Assembly (NCBI GenBank): GCA_014190575.1
Contig: BJGQ01000008.1
Span: 20,151-84,150 of the forward strand
Length of the DNA: 64,000 nucleotides
Reading direction: 5' to 3'
Source of the DNA: Bacteroidota bacterium
GTDB lineage: Bacteria; Bacteroidota; Bacteroidia; Chitinophagales; UBA10324
In this document: one piece after another, positions 16,746 to 26,317 of the stretch
Layout: the number at the start of each line of letters is the position of its first letter
Position numbering within the stretch: the stretch's first letter is position 1
Position numbers and translations under genes: made by a program
The notes under the pieces: generated by a model
The model's database searches: none
Told to the model about the DNA's origin: nothing
Seen by the model: the letters and a program-made list of their open reading frames with translations, nothing else

Positions 16746-18062
16746 CTAATAAATATAATCATTTCCTGCATCAGCAGTCGGATTTGGATGAACAGCAACA
16801 ACCACCTCGTCAGAACCAGTGCAATTGGATGAACCAGTTACTGTTAAAGTATAAGTTGTAGTTTGTATTGGCGATGCAACCGGATTGAAAATATTTGTAG
16901 ATGATAATCCTGAAGTTGGCAACCACGAATAATTTCCGCCACCGCTTGCAGACAGTTGAACTTGTCCGCCTTCGCAATATCCTACATCATTTCCGGCAAA
17001 CACATTTGCTACCTGAGTAATTGTGACTACAACAGAATCAGAAGAAGTGCATCCGAAAGAATTTGCAAGTGTAACGGTATAGGTCGTTGTAAGAGTTGGC
17101 GATGCATCTGGGTTTGCGTTGGTGGAGGAGGACAAACTTCCAGCAGGTGACCATGAATAAGTTCCGCTACCAACTGCATGAATTTGTGTTTGTTCACCTG
17201 AACAAATACTGGTGTCACCACTTGCTGTAACAGTCGAACTTGGATGAACAGTTATAACAACCGAATCGATAGCCGGACAAAAACTCAGCGATGCATCAAT
17301 CGTGTAAGTAGTCGTTGCTGTTGGAGATGCAATCGGGTTACTGCAATTCGTGCAACTCAATCCGGTTGAAGGAGTCCATGTATAGGTATTCGTATTATTG
17401 AATTGAAACTGGTAAGAACTTCCATTGCAAATGGATGTGTCAACTCCTGCATCGAAAATAAAATTGCAGATGCAAGGACTGAATGTGATATCATCCAACC
17501 CGAAATCATTTCCGCCGAGATTGGTGTTTTGATTCACAATGCAAATAGTTGCCGAAGTGTTTACTCCGCTGTACCAGCTATCATTAAATTCCTGCCACAA
17601 AAAAGTCACAGCCGGCGCATTGAACGCACTTCCTATAGTAATTCCGTTAATGCTGAATTGTAAAATAGCAGGACTGTTTGCCACCATCGAGCTCACCCAG
17701 GTGGAGAAAAGATATTGTGTATTAGGTGTAACGGTTATTGTTTGACACCACACATTTGTGTTTGGTGTTCCTGCTCCATTCACTATCATGAGGTTTCCTG
17801 TACCCGTTGTATGATCATTCCCAACAAATGCTGAATGGAAGAAAGTCGGATTAGCGCCAACAGCATAAAATGATTCAGGTTGAAGGCAGTTGCCGGTATT
17901 GCAGTAAGTATAATCACTTGTGAAACCTGTGTTACCGGCTTCAAAATCTCCATTCACCACCAGGTTTTGGGAACTGGTATCAGTTCCTGCAGGACACTGC
18001 GCAAAACTTAATTGAGAAAATAAAATGGAAACAGTAAATAAAAAAGCAAGGAAGAATTTCAT
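16746..18062 (-). pseudogene. N-terminal fragment of the split T9SS surface protein
   Basis: This 438-residue reading frame starts with a clear signal peptide (MKFFLAFLFTVSILFSQLSFAQ) and a carbohydrate-binding-like jelly-roll region (NLVVNGDFEAGNTGF, TITVTPNTQYLFSTWVS, GLDDITFSPC). Three roughly 75-residue Ser/Thr-rich PKD-like modules follow (each with xxICxG, YxWxPxxGLS, NPxASPxxTTTYT). It ends abruptly in the first residues of a fourth module at AGND, then YIY and a TAG at 16746. No sorting domain is present here; it is at 13527-14216. The product, if made, would reach the periplasm but lack its T9SS export tag. Confidence 0.85.
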
Positions 18063-18191
18063 GGCACTTCAAATTAAATGAAATCAAAATTAAAATCTAG
18101 ATTGAATCTGAAGCGAAATAAATTTTGCCGTTCTTACTCTTTGTGAAAAATCAATGGATAGCTTTACCTTTGAGTTTAGAAATAAATTGCA

Positions 18192-18398
18192 ATGCAACTA
18201 TTGATAGAAATAAAAGACAACAAAGCTGAAGCATTACTGAAAGTGCTTCGCGATTTGCCGTATGTGAAAACAAAAACTATTTCTCCTGCTAAAGCGAAAT
18301 TTCTTTCTGAGTTCAAAGAAGCAATCAAAGAACTGAATGCGGTGAAGGAAGGAAAATTGAAAGCGAGAAATGCAGAAGATTTTTTGAATGCCTTATAA
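18192..18398 (+). CDS. antitoxin of a RelE/ParE-type module
   Basis: A 68-residue protein encoded directly upstream of, and overlapping by 11 bases, a RelE/ParE-like toxin gene. It begins MQLLIEIKDNKAEALLKVLRDLPYV, a pattern seen in short Bacteroidota antitoxins annotated next to ParE/RelE toxins, and has a helical C-terminus (KEGKLKARNAEDFLNAL) that probably wraps the toxin. No ribbon-helix-helix motif is certain. The overlap ensures coupled translation. Likely self-regulating, but no operator was identified. Confidence 0.78.
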   Translation: MQLLIEIKDNKAEALLKVLRDLPYVKTKTISPAKAKFLSEFKEAIKELNAVKEGKLKARNAEDFLNAL

Positions 18399-18720
18399 GA
18401 TTAAATCGCTTCCGTTATTTGAGAAGCAATCAAAACGACTTATAAAAAAATATCCTTCTCTCAAGCGAGAATTATTGGCCCTTATTGAATTGCTGAAAAC
18501 TAATCCCGAAGCCGGAATAGCAATTGGAAAGAATTGTTTCAAAATCAGGATTTCGATTGCTTCAAAAGGAAAGGGTAAATCAGGAGGAGCAAGAGTGATT
18601 ACAAATATTGTTTTTCAAAATAAAATAGTTTTTTTGATTTCGATTTATGATAAATCTGAAATCGGTTCACTGCCTCAGTCAGAATTGGATTTTTTGTTGA
18701 ATCAAATCAAACTCAAATAA
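18388..18720 (+). CDS. RelE/ParE superfamily toxin
   Basis: A 110-residue protein with the RelE/ParE fold pattern: MPYKIKSLPLFEKQSKRLIKKYPSLKRELLALIELL at the N-terminus, a central strand FKIRISIASKGKGKSGGARVITNIVF rich in positive charge, and IVFLISIYDKSEIGSL near the end. Family members either cut mRNA on the ribosome or inhibit gyrase; the catalytic type is not decided by sequence. It overlaps the antitoxin gene and precedes a helicase gene by 15 bases, so some read-through is possible. Confidence 0.85.
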   Translation: MPYKIKSLPLFEKQSKRLIKKYPSLKRELLALIELLKTNPEAGIAIGKNCFKIRISIASKGKGKSGGARVITNIVFQNKIVFLISIYDKSEIGSLPQSELDFLLNQIKLK

Positions 18721-18735
18721 TTTTATCTTGCACGC

Positions 18736-20982
18736 ATGCACAAGCATGATGAATCGAATGAGATATTTCAAATGGCTGCGCGGTTTGTTAATCATACCGG
18801 GCGCGATATTTTTTTAACCGGAAAAGCAGGAACCGGTAAAACCACTTTTTTAAAATTCATAAAAGAAAATACTTACAAGAAAACAGTGGTGGTTGCGCCA
18901 ACAGGAGTTGCGGCAATTAATGCGGGAGGTGTTACCATGCATTCTTTTTTTCAATTGCCGTTTGGTCCGTTTCTTCCCGTGAAATCAAGAGCATGGAATG
19001 AAAATGTTTCCGACCAGTATTCATTGATAAAAAATATTCGGTTCAGTGCAGAGAAGCGCGAGTTGATTCGTGAACTGGAGTTACTGGTGATTGATGAAAT
19101 ATCAATGGTGCGCGTTGATATGTTGGATGCGGTCGATACGATACTTCGCCACTTCAGGAATAAATTAACTCAACCATTTGGTGGTGTTCAGGTTTTATAC
19201 ATCGGCGATTTATTTCAATTGCCACCTGTTGCAAAACAAGATGAATGGAATTTGTTGAGTGAATTTTATGAGAGCCCTTTCTTTTTTCATTCGCAGGTAA
19301 TTCAGCAATCGCAACCGCTTTACATTGAACTAAAAAAAATTTACCGGCAAACCGAAGGAAACTTCATTAGCATACTGAATAACATTCGCAACAACTCAGT
19401 AACAAATACTGACTTGGAAATACTGCATGAAAAATATCATCCGTCATTTGTATCCCGTGATGATGAACACTACATCACACTCACCACTCATAACTACAAA
19501 GCCGACGAAATCAATTCCACCCAATTAAATAAACTGCCGGGCAAACTGCATTTGTTTCCGGGAAAAATTGATAAAGAATTCAGCGAGAAAGCGCTTCCGG
19601 TGGAAATGAATTTGCAATTGAAGGAAGGCGCGCAAATCATGTTCATCAAAAATGATAAAGGTGAAATCCGCCGATACTACAATGGAAAAATCGGCACGAT
19701 AAAAAAAATTATCGGTGAGAAAATATTTGTTGAATTTCCGAATGAACCGGATGAGTTGGAATTGGAAAAAGAAACCTGGAAAAATATCCGCTACTCATTC
19801 GACCGTGAGAAAAATCATTTGAATGAAGAAGAGATTGGAACTTATACGCAGTATCCCATTCGCTTGGCGTGGGCCATCACGATTCATAAAAGTCAGGGAT
19901 TAACTTTTGAGAAAGCGATTATTGATGCCGGAGATTCATTTGCAGCGGGGCAGGTGTATGTCGCACTCAGTCGCTTAACAGGAATGGAGGGTTTGATTTT
20001 GTATTCTAAAATTTTACCGCAATCCATTTCCACTGATGAACGGGTTTTAGCTTTTTCAAAATCGGAATTGAATAAAGAATTGCTGAAAGAAAATTTACTG
20101 GTCGAGCAGAAAATATTTATCAGTCGCTCGTTATTGAAATTTTATGCCTGGGAAAAACTGGTAGAGACTTTCAATGAGTTCAATGAAGAATTATCTCACC
20201 GACAAGTGACCGATAAAAATTCTGTGAAAACCTGGGCGATTGCATTAGTCGAAAAAATATCGGAGCAAAACGAAGTGGCTAAAAAATTTGTGTTACAGTT
20301 GGAAGGTTTATTATCAACTGTGGAATTCGATAATTACCAGCACCTGCATCACCGAATAGAATCTGCTTCCAACTTCTTTATCAAAGCATTGAATGAAATT
20401 ATTGCGCTGATAAAAATGCATCTCGAAGAAAACAAACTGAAGAAGAAAACAAAAAAATATTTGGCAGGACTGGAAACACTTCTGATTGTTTCTGAAAGAA
20501 AAAAAATTCAACTGAAACAATCCATTCAGTTTGCAGAAGCATTAATGAAGGGAAGCAATGCAAATGATTTATTGGAATTGGTGGAAAAGCAAAATGAAAT
20601 TCCGATTGATACCTGTGAGTTGATTGAGAAAATAAAATCAACCAAGCCGAAGAAGGGCGATACCAATCGTGTGAGTTTTCAATTATTCAAAGAAGGAAAA
20701 TCTATTGCTGAAATTGCGAAGCTTCGTGAATTGGCAGCGAGCACTATTGTTGGTCATCTTTTAACTTTTATACCAAGCGGAGAAATTGTGGTGACTGAAA
20801 TTTTATCACTGCAAAAAATTGAAATCATTTTGAAAGTGATGGAAGAGCCAAACACTGAATCAAGTTCCGCTCTCAAAGAAAGGTTGGGTGATGAGTTTAC
20901 TTATTCGGATATCCGCGCGGTGATGAATCATAAGAAATGGCTTGAATCAAAAAATATTTCCAATTCGAAAGAAGCGGTTTAA
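18736..20982 (+). CDS. Pif1/RecD-like DNA helicase with C-terminal helix-turn-helix domain
   Basis: A 748-residue SF1B helicase. Walker A is LTGKAGTGKTT (about residue 30), motif Ia PTGVAAINAGG, Walker B LLVIDEISMV, motif III GDLFQLPPV, and the C-terminal RecA domain has the UvrD-C2-like TIHKSQGLTFEKAIID and VALSRLTGMEGL. After about residue 450 comes a long helical region and then a helix-turn-helix of the kind that ends some RecQ proteins (FQLFKEGKSIAEIAKLRELAASTIVGHL). Pif1 enzymes unwind DNA including G-quadruplexes and protein-blocked forks. The gene immediately follows the toxin gene. Bacteroidota often have this Pif1-HTH architecture. Confidence 0.92.
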   Translation: MHKHDESNEIFQMAARFVNHTGRDIFLTGKAGTGKTTFLKFIKENTYKKTVVVAPTGVAAINAGGVTMHSFFQLPFGPFLPVKSRAWNENVSDQYSLIKNIRFSAEKRELIRELELLVIDEISMVRVDMLDAVDTILRHFRNKLTQPFGGVQVLYIGDLFQLPPVAKQDEWNLLSEFYESPFFFHSQVIQQSQPLYIELKKIYRQTEGNFISILNNIRNNSVTNTDLEILHEKYHPSFVSRDDEHYITLTTHNYKADEINSTQLNKLPGKLHLFPGKIDKEFSEKALPVEMNLQLKEGAQIMFIKNDKGEIRRYYNGKIGTIKKIIGEKIFVEFPNEPDELELEKETWKNIRYSFDREKNHLNEEEIGTYTQYPIRLAWAITIHKSQGLTFEKAIIDAGDSFAAGQVYVALSRLTGMEGLILYSKILPQSISTDERVLAFSKSELNKELLKENLLVEQKIFISRSLLKFYAWEKLVETFNEFNEELSHRQVTDKNSVKTWAIALVEKISEQNEVAKKFVLQLEGLLSTVEFDNYQHLHHRIESASNFFIKALNEIIALIKMHLEENKLKKKTKKYLAGLETLLIVSERKKIQLKQSIQFAEALMKGSNANDLLELVEKQNEIPIDTCELIEKIKSTKPKKGDTNRVSFQLFKEGKSIAEIAKLRELAASTIVGHLLTFIPSGEIVVTEILSLQKIEIILKVMEEPNTESSSALKERLGDEFTYSDIRAVMNHKKWLESKNISNSKEAV

Positions 20983-21084
20983 GAAAGTAGACTTGGTTGG
21001 TCTGTACTTATCGAATACTAATTAAGAATTTCCAATGGAAACTTTCAATAAATGAAAGCGTAAAGGCATCAAATACCTTTTGCC

Positions 21085-21639
21085 ATGATGAAGCCCCACA
21101 TAGAATTGCTTCCGAAAAATTTACTGAAACTTAAAACAAAAACAACACTTCGTTATTCAACTTACGGGTTGTGTTTTGCTTTACTTATTTGCAGTGGAAT
21201 TTTTGCATATCAAATGATTGGCAACAGTGAAATTGCAAAGGCCGGACACAAAAAGAAATTTCACATTTCACTTTTTGGTGGCGGCAGTAAAGGAGAAATT
21301 GGGGCAGCAGTGGAAGCAGAGTTGACAACTACAGAAGATAGTTTGTACATCGAATTCATGACCGTTGACCAAAACGAAATCAGAAGTGCTGTTTTAAACA
21401 TCAGCGATTTTGGTAACGGAAAAGAACAGGAAATTCAGCAGGCAAAAACTTTTACTGTTCAATCGTCATCTGTTAACGGAGGTAATTATCGTGTTGCTCT
21501 TTCTTTAAAAAATATTCCGGAAAAAGTATTTCTGGTTGCGAAGGTGAGTTTATTAAACAAGGGCATTGAATCATCAACTGAAGTAAACGGCAGGTTCAGC
21601 TTAGACCAGAAAACAAATTCTGTTACTATTTACAAATAG
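21085..21639 (+). CDS. unknown single-pass membrane protein
   Basis: A 184-residue protein that I do not recognise. Residues 24-45 form one membrane helix (STYGLCFALLICSGIFAYQMI) after a basic N-terminus, so the rest probably lies in the periplasm. The remaining 135 residues look beta-rich, resembling an immunoglobulin-like sandwich (LYIEFMTVDQNEIRSAVLNI, NYRVALSLKNIPEKVFLVAKVSL). It is separated from the helicase by about 100 bases with no clear promoter and followed by the terminator at 21662-21689. An ATG at 21088 could equally be the start. Confidence 0.6.
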   Translation: MMKPHIELLPKNLLKLKTKTTLRYSTYGLCFALLICSGIFAYQMIGNSEIAKAGHKKKFHISLFGGGSKGEIGAAVEAELTTTEDSLYIEFMTVDQNEIRSAVLNISDFGNGKEQEIQQAKTFTVQSSSVNGGNYRVALSLKNIPEKVFLVAKVSLLNKGIESSTEVNGRFSLDQKTNSVTIYK

Positions 21640-21661
21640 AAACGAAAGATAATAAATAACT

Positions 21662-21689
21662 AAGCCTGTTCGGTTGCTCGAACAGGCTT
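21662..21689. terminator. bidirectional terminator between convergent genes
   Basis: An 11-bp stem, AAGCCTGTTCG (21662-21672) and CGAACAGGCTT (21679-21689), encloses a 6-nt loop and lies between the plus-strand unknown gene and the minus-strand lipoprotein gene. It sits 21 bases beyond the TAA at 21711, which supports 21711, not 21825, as the original 3' end of the minus-strand gene. Confidence 0.82.
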
Positions 21690-21710
21690 TGCTATTTATA
21701 ATTCGAAATT

Positions 21711-22253
21711 TTATTGCGCCACCATTGCTGTAACTGAAAAACTAATACTCGCAGTTAATGTCATTGCAGGAATCGGAAGAGTATTATATCCTTTCAAAAT
21801 AAAATTAAATTCAGATTGCTTAATCTACTCAGTCAAATCTGCAAATTGACTATCCTGTGAAATGGTTGTCAAATGCGTTTGGGGTATCGGTGCTTTAAAA
21901 GCAACTTTAGTTTCACCTAAACTTGCAGCATTGATAAAAGAAACAAGATACATAATGCTATCAAAGGTTTGCCCCGATGGAGAAGTGATGGTCAGGTCAA
22001 TTGACTTCAAATCAATTTTTTTTATATTTTGAAGCGTAGCACCATTCTCATTCAACTTTGCTTCAATTCCAGTTGTTATTACCTGTGATACAAATACTGT
22101 ATCAGGTACGCTGCCGGGTTGAGCTGGACAGTTTAATACTATACCTGTGAGAGCAAGGTCAAATTTCTTTTCTAAATCTCCTTTCTTACAAGAGTTAAAT
22201 ATCATGCTTGAAGTTAGAATCATCAAGATGACAATTGAGTAGTTTTTTTTCAT
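21711..22253 (-). pseudogene. lipoprotein gene interrupted by an in-frame TAG
   Basis: The frame starts at ATG 22253 with a lipoprotein signal (ILTSSMIFNSCKK) and reads 142 residues to a TAG at 21825-21827. The same frame then continues without another stop for 37 codons (through FNFILKGYNTLPIPAM and ending SFSVTAMVAQ) to TAA at 21711-21713. The continuation has the alternating beta-strand character of the preceding part and brings the gene to the terminator hairpin. This is best read as a recent nonsense mutation or a sequence error, less likely as stop read-through. The protein has no recognised domain beyond an Ig/beta-sandwich-like look. The truncated 142-residue product might still be functional. 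Confidence 0.65.
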
Positions 22254-22343
22254 GGTTACTGTTATTTGAAATCGAAAGTAATGATTAACAACAAATCATT
22301 TACGAATTTTCGATTAGTCGAAACAAAACAGGGTTGAAATGAG

Positions 22344-22375
22344 AAAAGGCAGCACCAAATCCGATGCTGCCTTTT
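22344..22375 (-). terminator. terminator after the atp cluster
   Basis: Arms AAAAGGCAGCA (22344-22354) and TGCTGCCTTTT (22365-22375) form an 11-bp stem with a 10-nt loop just downstream of atpG on the minus strand. The stem's own T-run ends the transcript. Confidence 0.85.
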
Positions 22376-22398
22376 GAAATTTTTAATTGAAAAATAGT

Positions 22399-23286
22399 TT
22401 AAGCTTCAGCTAAAGCATTTGCACCGCTCACAATTTCATTCAGTTCAGTAGTGATGGCAGCCTGGCGTGCGCGGTTATATGTGATGCGCAAATCTTTCAG
22501 CATTTCGTTTGCGTTTTCTGATGCTTTATCCATTGCGGTCATTCGCGCTCCGTGTTCTGATGCATTGCTGTCGAGCAATACTTTAAAGAACTGTGTATTT
22601 AATATTTTAGGAATCAGGTAAGTCAGAATTTCTTCCTTGCCCGGTTCGAATATGAAATCTTTGTTGGTCTTTTTTCCGGCTGTCGGTTTCACTTTTGCAA
22701 CGGGAAGAAATGCTTCTTCAGTAAAAATTTGTGTAGCCGCATTTTTAAACTGGCTGTAAAAAATTTCAATCTTGTCGTAAGTCTTATCGGAATATTTATC
22801 CATTAAGAATTTACTAACTTTCGATGCCTGTTCAAAATTCAGCGTGCTGAATAGCTGGTAGTAATCTGAATTCACATTGTAATTCAACCGGCGGAAATAT
22901 TCATTTGCTTTTTTTCCGATTGGAAGAATGGTGAGTTTACCGGCTTCTTTCTGTACTGAATATTTTTCAGCAATTGCTTTTCGAGCAACCTTAATAATAT
23001 TTGAATTGAAACCACCGCACAATCCTCTGTCGGAAGTAACCACCACCAGCAATACATTTTTTATATCGCGGTCTTTTGCAAAGTCAATGCTTAAATCACC
23101 TGACGAACCCGAAACGATATTGGAAAGCATATCATTCAGTTTATTTGAGTATGGTCTCATCTGAACAATACGGTCTTGTGCACGACGCAACTTTGCAGCA
23201 CTCACCATTTTCATGGCCTTAGTAATCTGCTGAGTGTTCGTTACAGACTTAATTCTATTCCTGACTTCTTTAAGGTTCGCGCCCAT
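22399..23286 (-). CDS. atpG: ATP synthase F1 gamma subunit
   Basis: A 295-residue central-stalk subunit that couples c-ring rotation to catalysis. The N-terminal helix MGANLKEVRNRIKSVTNTQQITKAMKMVSAAKLRRAQ and the C-terminal helix with SEHGARMTAMDKASENANEML and YNRARQAAITTELNEIVSGANAL are diagnostic. Last gene of the cluster atpB-E-F-H-A-G, followed by a terminator. The atpD and atpC genes are not in the window, as is usual for Bacteroidota where they lie elsewhere. Confidence 0.97.
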   Translation of the reverse strand: MGANLKEVRNRIKSVTNTQQITKAMKMVSAAKLRRAQDRIVQMRPYSNKLNDMLSNIVSGSSGDLSIDFAKDRDIKNVLLVVVTSDRGLCGGFNSNIIKVARKAIAEKYSVQKEAGKLTILPIGKKANEYFRRLNYNVNSDYYQLFSTLNFEQASKVSKFLMDKYSDKTYDKIEIFYSQFKNAATQIFTEEAFLPVAKVKPTAGKKTNKDFIFEPGKEEILTYLIPKILNTQFFKVLLDSNASEHGARMTAMDKASENANEMLKDLRITYNRARQAAITTELNEIVSGANALAEA

Positions 23287-23289
23287 TTT

Positions 23290-24870
23290 TTACTTGTAAT
23301 ATCTTACTTCAACTTCTTTAGCTACTGTTTTCAAAACACTGGTTTCAGCGTCACCGATAATTCCATTGCGAAGATTATCTAAAACATTCTTATGTTTTGC
23401 TTCCAGTACATTCAACAAATCAGCTTCAAATTCTTTCACTCTTGCAACCGGAATGTTTTGTAACAAACCATTTGTTCCAAGATAAATTATAGCAACTTGT
23501 TTTTCAACTGAAAGTGGGGAGAATTGTTTTTGCTTCAACACTTCCACATTGCGCGCTCCTTTATCCAATACATTTTTTGTAGCAGCATCCAAATCAGAAC
23601 CAAACTTTGAGAAAGCTTCCAACTCGCGATACTGCGCCTGGTCTAACTTTAAAGTACCTGCAACCTTTTTCATTGACTTAATCTGTGCATTTCCACCCAC
23701 ACGGGAAACAGAAATTCCCACATTAATAGCAGGGCGAATTCCTGCGTTAAACAGATTTGATTCCAAAAATATTTGTCCGTCAGTAATAGAAATTACATTG
23801 GTAGGTATATAAGCACTCACATCACCTGCTTGTGTTTCAATAATTGGAAGAGCAGTTAATGAACCACCACCTTTCACCAAGTGACGAATACTTTCAGGCA
23901 AGTCATTCATCTGTTTAGCAATGCTATCATTACTGTTCACTTTCGCAGCACGCTCTAATAGACGGGAGTGCAAGTAAAACACATCACCCGGATATGCTTC
24001 ACGACCCGGAGGACGACGAAGTAACAATGAAACCTCTCGATACGAAACTGCTTGCTTCGATAAATCATCATAAATAATTAATGCAGGGCGACCAGTGTCA
24101 CGGAAAAATTCTCCGATTGAACATCCTGCAAACGGCGCGAAGAATTGCAACGGTGCAGGGTCAGATGCAGAAGCTGTAACAATAGTGGTGTAAGCCATTG
24201 CTCCATGTTCTTCCAATGTTTTTGCAACAGTGGCAACGGTAGAATTCTTTTGACCTGATGCAACATAAATACAATATACAGGTTGACCTTTATCGTAAAA
24301 TTCTTTTTGATTGATAATTGTATCTAGTGCAATTGCAGTCTTTCCGGTTTGACGGTCGCCGATAATCAACTCACGCTGACCACGACCAATCGGAATCATT
24401 GCATCAATGGCTTTTATACCTGTTTGCAAAGGTTCTTTTACGGGCTCGCGATAAATTACACCAGGAGCTTTGCGCTCCAATGGCATTTCATATAACTCAC
24501 CTTTGATTGGACCTTTACCATCAATGGGATGACCGAGTGTATTCACTACGCGACCAACCATTCCTTCGCCCACCATAATGGAGGCAATTTTTCCAGTGCG
24601 GCGCACAGTGTCACCTTCTTTAATCGCATCACTTGAACCCATTAACACCGCACCCACATTGTCTTCTTCAAGGTTTAACACGATTGCTTTTATGCCATCT
24701 TCAAATTCAATCAACTCACCTGCGCGTGCTTTTGTTAAGCCATAGATGCGCGCAATACCGTCGCCCACCTGCAAAACGGTTCCCACTTCTTCCAGTTCAG
24801 CAGCAGATTTAAAATTTGAAAGCTGCTGGCGGAGTATCGCGGATATTTCATCAGGTTTTACTTCTGCCAT
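23290..24870 (-). CDS. atpA: ATP synthase F1 alpha subunit
   Basis: A 526-residue non-catalytic nucleotide-binding subunit of F1. It shows the N-terminal beta-barrel ([16 protein letters not shown]), Walker [12 protein letters not shown], the arginine-finger segment [26 protein letters not shown], and [17 protein letters not shown]. Length fits the family. It is 2 bases from atpH and 3 bases from atpG, so the three are one operon. Confidence 0.98.
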   Translation of the reverse strand: MAEVKPDEISAILRQQLSNFKSAAELEEVGTVLQVGDGIARIYGLTKARAGELIEFEDGIKAIVLNLEEDNVGAVLMGSSDAIKEGDTVRRTGKIASIMVGEGMVGRVVNTLGHPIDGKGPIKGELYEMPLERKAPGVIYREPVKEPLQTGIKAIDAMIPIGRGQRELIIGDRQTGKTAIALDTIINQKEFYDKGQPVYCIYVASGQKNSTVATVAKTLEEHGAMAYTTIVTASASDPAPLQFFAPFAGCSIGEFFRDTGRPALIIYDDLSKQAVSYREVSLLLRRPPGREAYPGDVFYLHSRLLERAAKVNSNDSIAKQMNDLPESIRHLVKGGGSLTALPIIETQAGDVSAYIPTNVISITDGQIFLESNLFNAGIRPAINVGISVSRVGGNAQIKSMKKVAGTLKLDQAQYRELEAFSKFGSDLDAATKNVLDKGARNVEVLKQKQFSPLSVEKQVAIIYLGTNGLLQNIPVARVKEFEADLLNVLEAKHKNVLDNLRNGIIGDAETSVLKTVAKEVEVRYYK

Positions 24871-24872
24871 GT

Positions 24873-25433
24873 TTAGTATTTTTTAATGTATGAATTATCT
24901 AAGAAATTATCGTCTATTACTTCCAATGCTCGGGCAATACTGGTGTCGAACATTTTATCACCGTACTGCAACACAAATCCGCCAATTAATTTTTCGTCCA
25001 CCTTGGTTTTAAATTCAACATTCGATACCGATGAATCTGTTTTTAACAATTCAAGTATGTTGGTTAAAATATAATTGTCAACCGGAACTGGAGTAGTAAC
25101 CGTTACTACAGTGATTCCTTTCTTTCTATTGTACTGAGCAATAAACTCGGTTGCAAACTCAGGCAAAAATTCTTCGCGTCGTTTACTGATTACTAATTTA
25201 AAAAATTCTTTTGTGATGGTATTGAATCTTGCACCGAAAATCTGGTCAACAATTTTTTGCTTCTTATCAGTATGTATTACCGGATTTCTTAAAAGCAATA
25301 ATAACTCGCGAACATTTTTCAGCACCTCGTTAAAATAACTCACATCATTAAAAACCTCTGTTAACTGATTTTTCTCAATGGCTAAATCAAGAAGAGATTT
25401 TGCATAACGCGCCGATAAACGATACGATGACAT
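24873..25433 (-). CDS. atpH: ATP synthase F1 delta subunit
   Basis: A 186-residue peripheral-stalk (OSCP-like) subunit joining F1 to the b subunit. The N-terminal helical domain begins [20 protein letters not shown], and the C-terminal signature is [30 protein letters not shown]. It lies 4 bases downstream of atpF and 2 bases upstream of atpA. Confidence 0.96.
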   Translation of the reverse strand: MSSYRLSARYAKSLLDLAIEKNQLTEVFNDVSYFNEVLKNVRELLLLLRNPVIHTDKKQKIVDQIFGARFNTITKEFFKLVISKRREEFLPEFATEFIAQYNRKKGITVVTVTTPVPVDNYILTNILELLKTDSSVSNVEFKTKVDEKLIGGFVLQYGDKMFDTSIARALEVIDDNFLDNSYIKKY

Positions 25434-25437
25434 TTGC

Positions 25438-25932
25438 TTAGTTCAGTTTTGATTGTTCAATCAATGTATTGATATACTTCACCTGCTCATCCTTGCTGTT
25501 CAATTCACGACGAAGAATTTTTTCAGAAACTTCCAACACCAAATTTCCTGCAGCGTTTTTTACTTCAATGATTGCCGCCATTTTCTGATTGTCAATTTCA
25601 CGCTTCGCTTCTTCAATCATTTTTGCTCCTTCTGATTTTGCTTTGTCGCGCGCTTCACCAATAATTGCATCCTTCATGTCTTTTGCTTCCTTCAAAATCA
25701 AACTGCGTTCCTGCCGCGCTTCGTTCAACAATGCTTCGTGCTGACTTTTCATTGCAGCCATTTCCAACTTAGTTTTCTCAGCAGTATTTAATGCTTCGGC
25801 AATAGTTTTTTCGCGGTCGTTCAATCCTTTCAAGATTGGTTTCCATGCAAACTTTGTCAATATAAAAATCAACGACAACAAAATAATTGTTGTCCAGATG
25901 ATGAGGCCGAGTTCGGGTTTTAAGAGTTCCAT
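25438..25932 (-). CDS. atpF: ATP synthase Fo b subunit
   Basis: A 164-residue peripheral-stalk subunit with one N-terminal membrane helix (LGLIIWTTIILLSLIFILTKFAW) followed by KPILKGLNDREKTI and a long right-handed coiled coil. It is the first gene after the intercistronic hairpin that follows atpE. Confidence 0.97.
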   Translation of the reverse strand: MELLKPELGLIIWTTIILLSLIFILTKFAWKPILKGLNDREKTIAEALNTAEKTKLEMAAMKSQHEALLNEARQERSLILKEAKDMKDAIIGEARDKAKSEGAKMIEEAKREIDNQKMAAIIEVKNAAGNLVLEVSEKILRRELNSKDEQVKYINTLIEQSKLN

Positions 25933-25981
25933 TTTCTGTTCAAAAATTTAAAATCAAAAATCAAAATTGTTCAAATCAAAA

Positions 25982-26018
25982 AAACTGCTTCCTCCACCAA
26001 CCGTGTAGGAAGCAGTTT
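25982..26018 (-). terminator. intra-operon hairpin/terminator between atpE and atpF
   Basis: A perfect 12-bp stem, AAACTGCTTCCT (25982-25993) and AGGAAGCAGTTT (26007-26018), encloses a 13-nt loop. On the minus strand it begins just after the atpE stop and is followed by a T-run, so it has all the parts of a rho-independent terminator inside the operon. It could end part of the transcripts after atpB-atpE, or protect that mRNA's 3' end, giving more c subunit than F1 subunits. Confidence 0.78.
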
Positions 26019-26028
26019 AATTTTTTGT

Positions 26029-26283
26029 TTAGAGGAACAAAACGAGTACGCAAACAACCACAGCAAACAACGCAACTCCTTCCACCAAAGCGGCAGTAAG
26101 AATCATGTTTGCGCGGATGTCACCCATCGCTTCAGGCTGGCGGGCAATGGACTCAAGCGCGCTTGAACCAATTAATCCAACACCGATACCTGCACCGATT
26201 GCAGCAAGTCCTGCACCGATACCAGCTCCCATCTGTGCAAAGCCATCAATGGCTAAAAACAGAATGCTTAACATGTGAACCAT
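26029..26283 (-). CDS. atpE: ATP synthase Fo c subunit
   Basis: An 84-residue hairpin of two membrane helices that forms the rotor ring. The glycine-rich first helix (GAGIGAGLAAIGAGIGVGLIG) and loop ARQPE (47-51) are typical. The ion-binding glutamate is E68 in ALVEGVALF. The residues that mark Na+-binding rings (a Gln in helix 1 and Ser/Thr next to the Glu) are not seen, so it is probably H+-coupled. Followed by the strong hairpin at 25982-26018. Confidence 0.97.
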   Translation of the reverse strand: MVHMLSILFLAIDGFAQMGAGIGAGLAAIGAGIGVGLIGSSALESIARQPEAMGDIRANMILTAALVEGVALFAVVVCVLVLFL

Positions 26284-26317
26284 AATTGAAATTGATTTAT
26301 TAAAGTGAAAAAATTAT

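Noticed and set aside
18192..20982. A defence island formed by the toxin-antitoxin pair and the Pif1-like helicase
   Set aside because: A Pif1-HTH helicase is a common housekeeping gene in Bacteroidota, and no nuclease, methylase or other defence gene is near.
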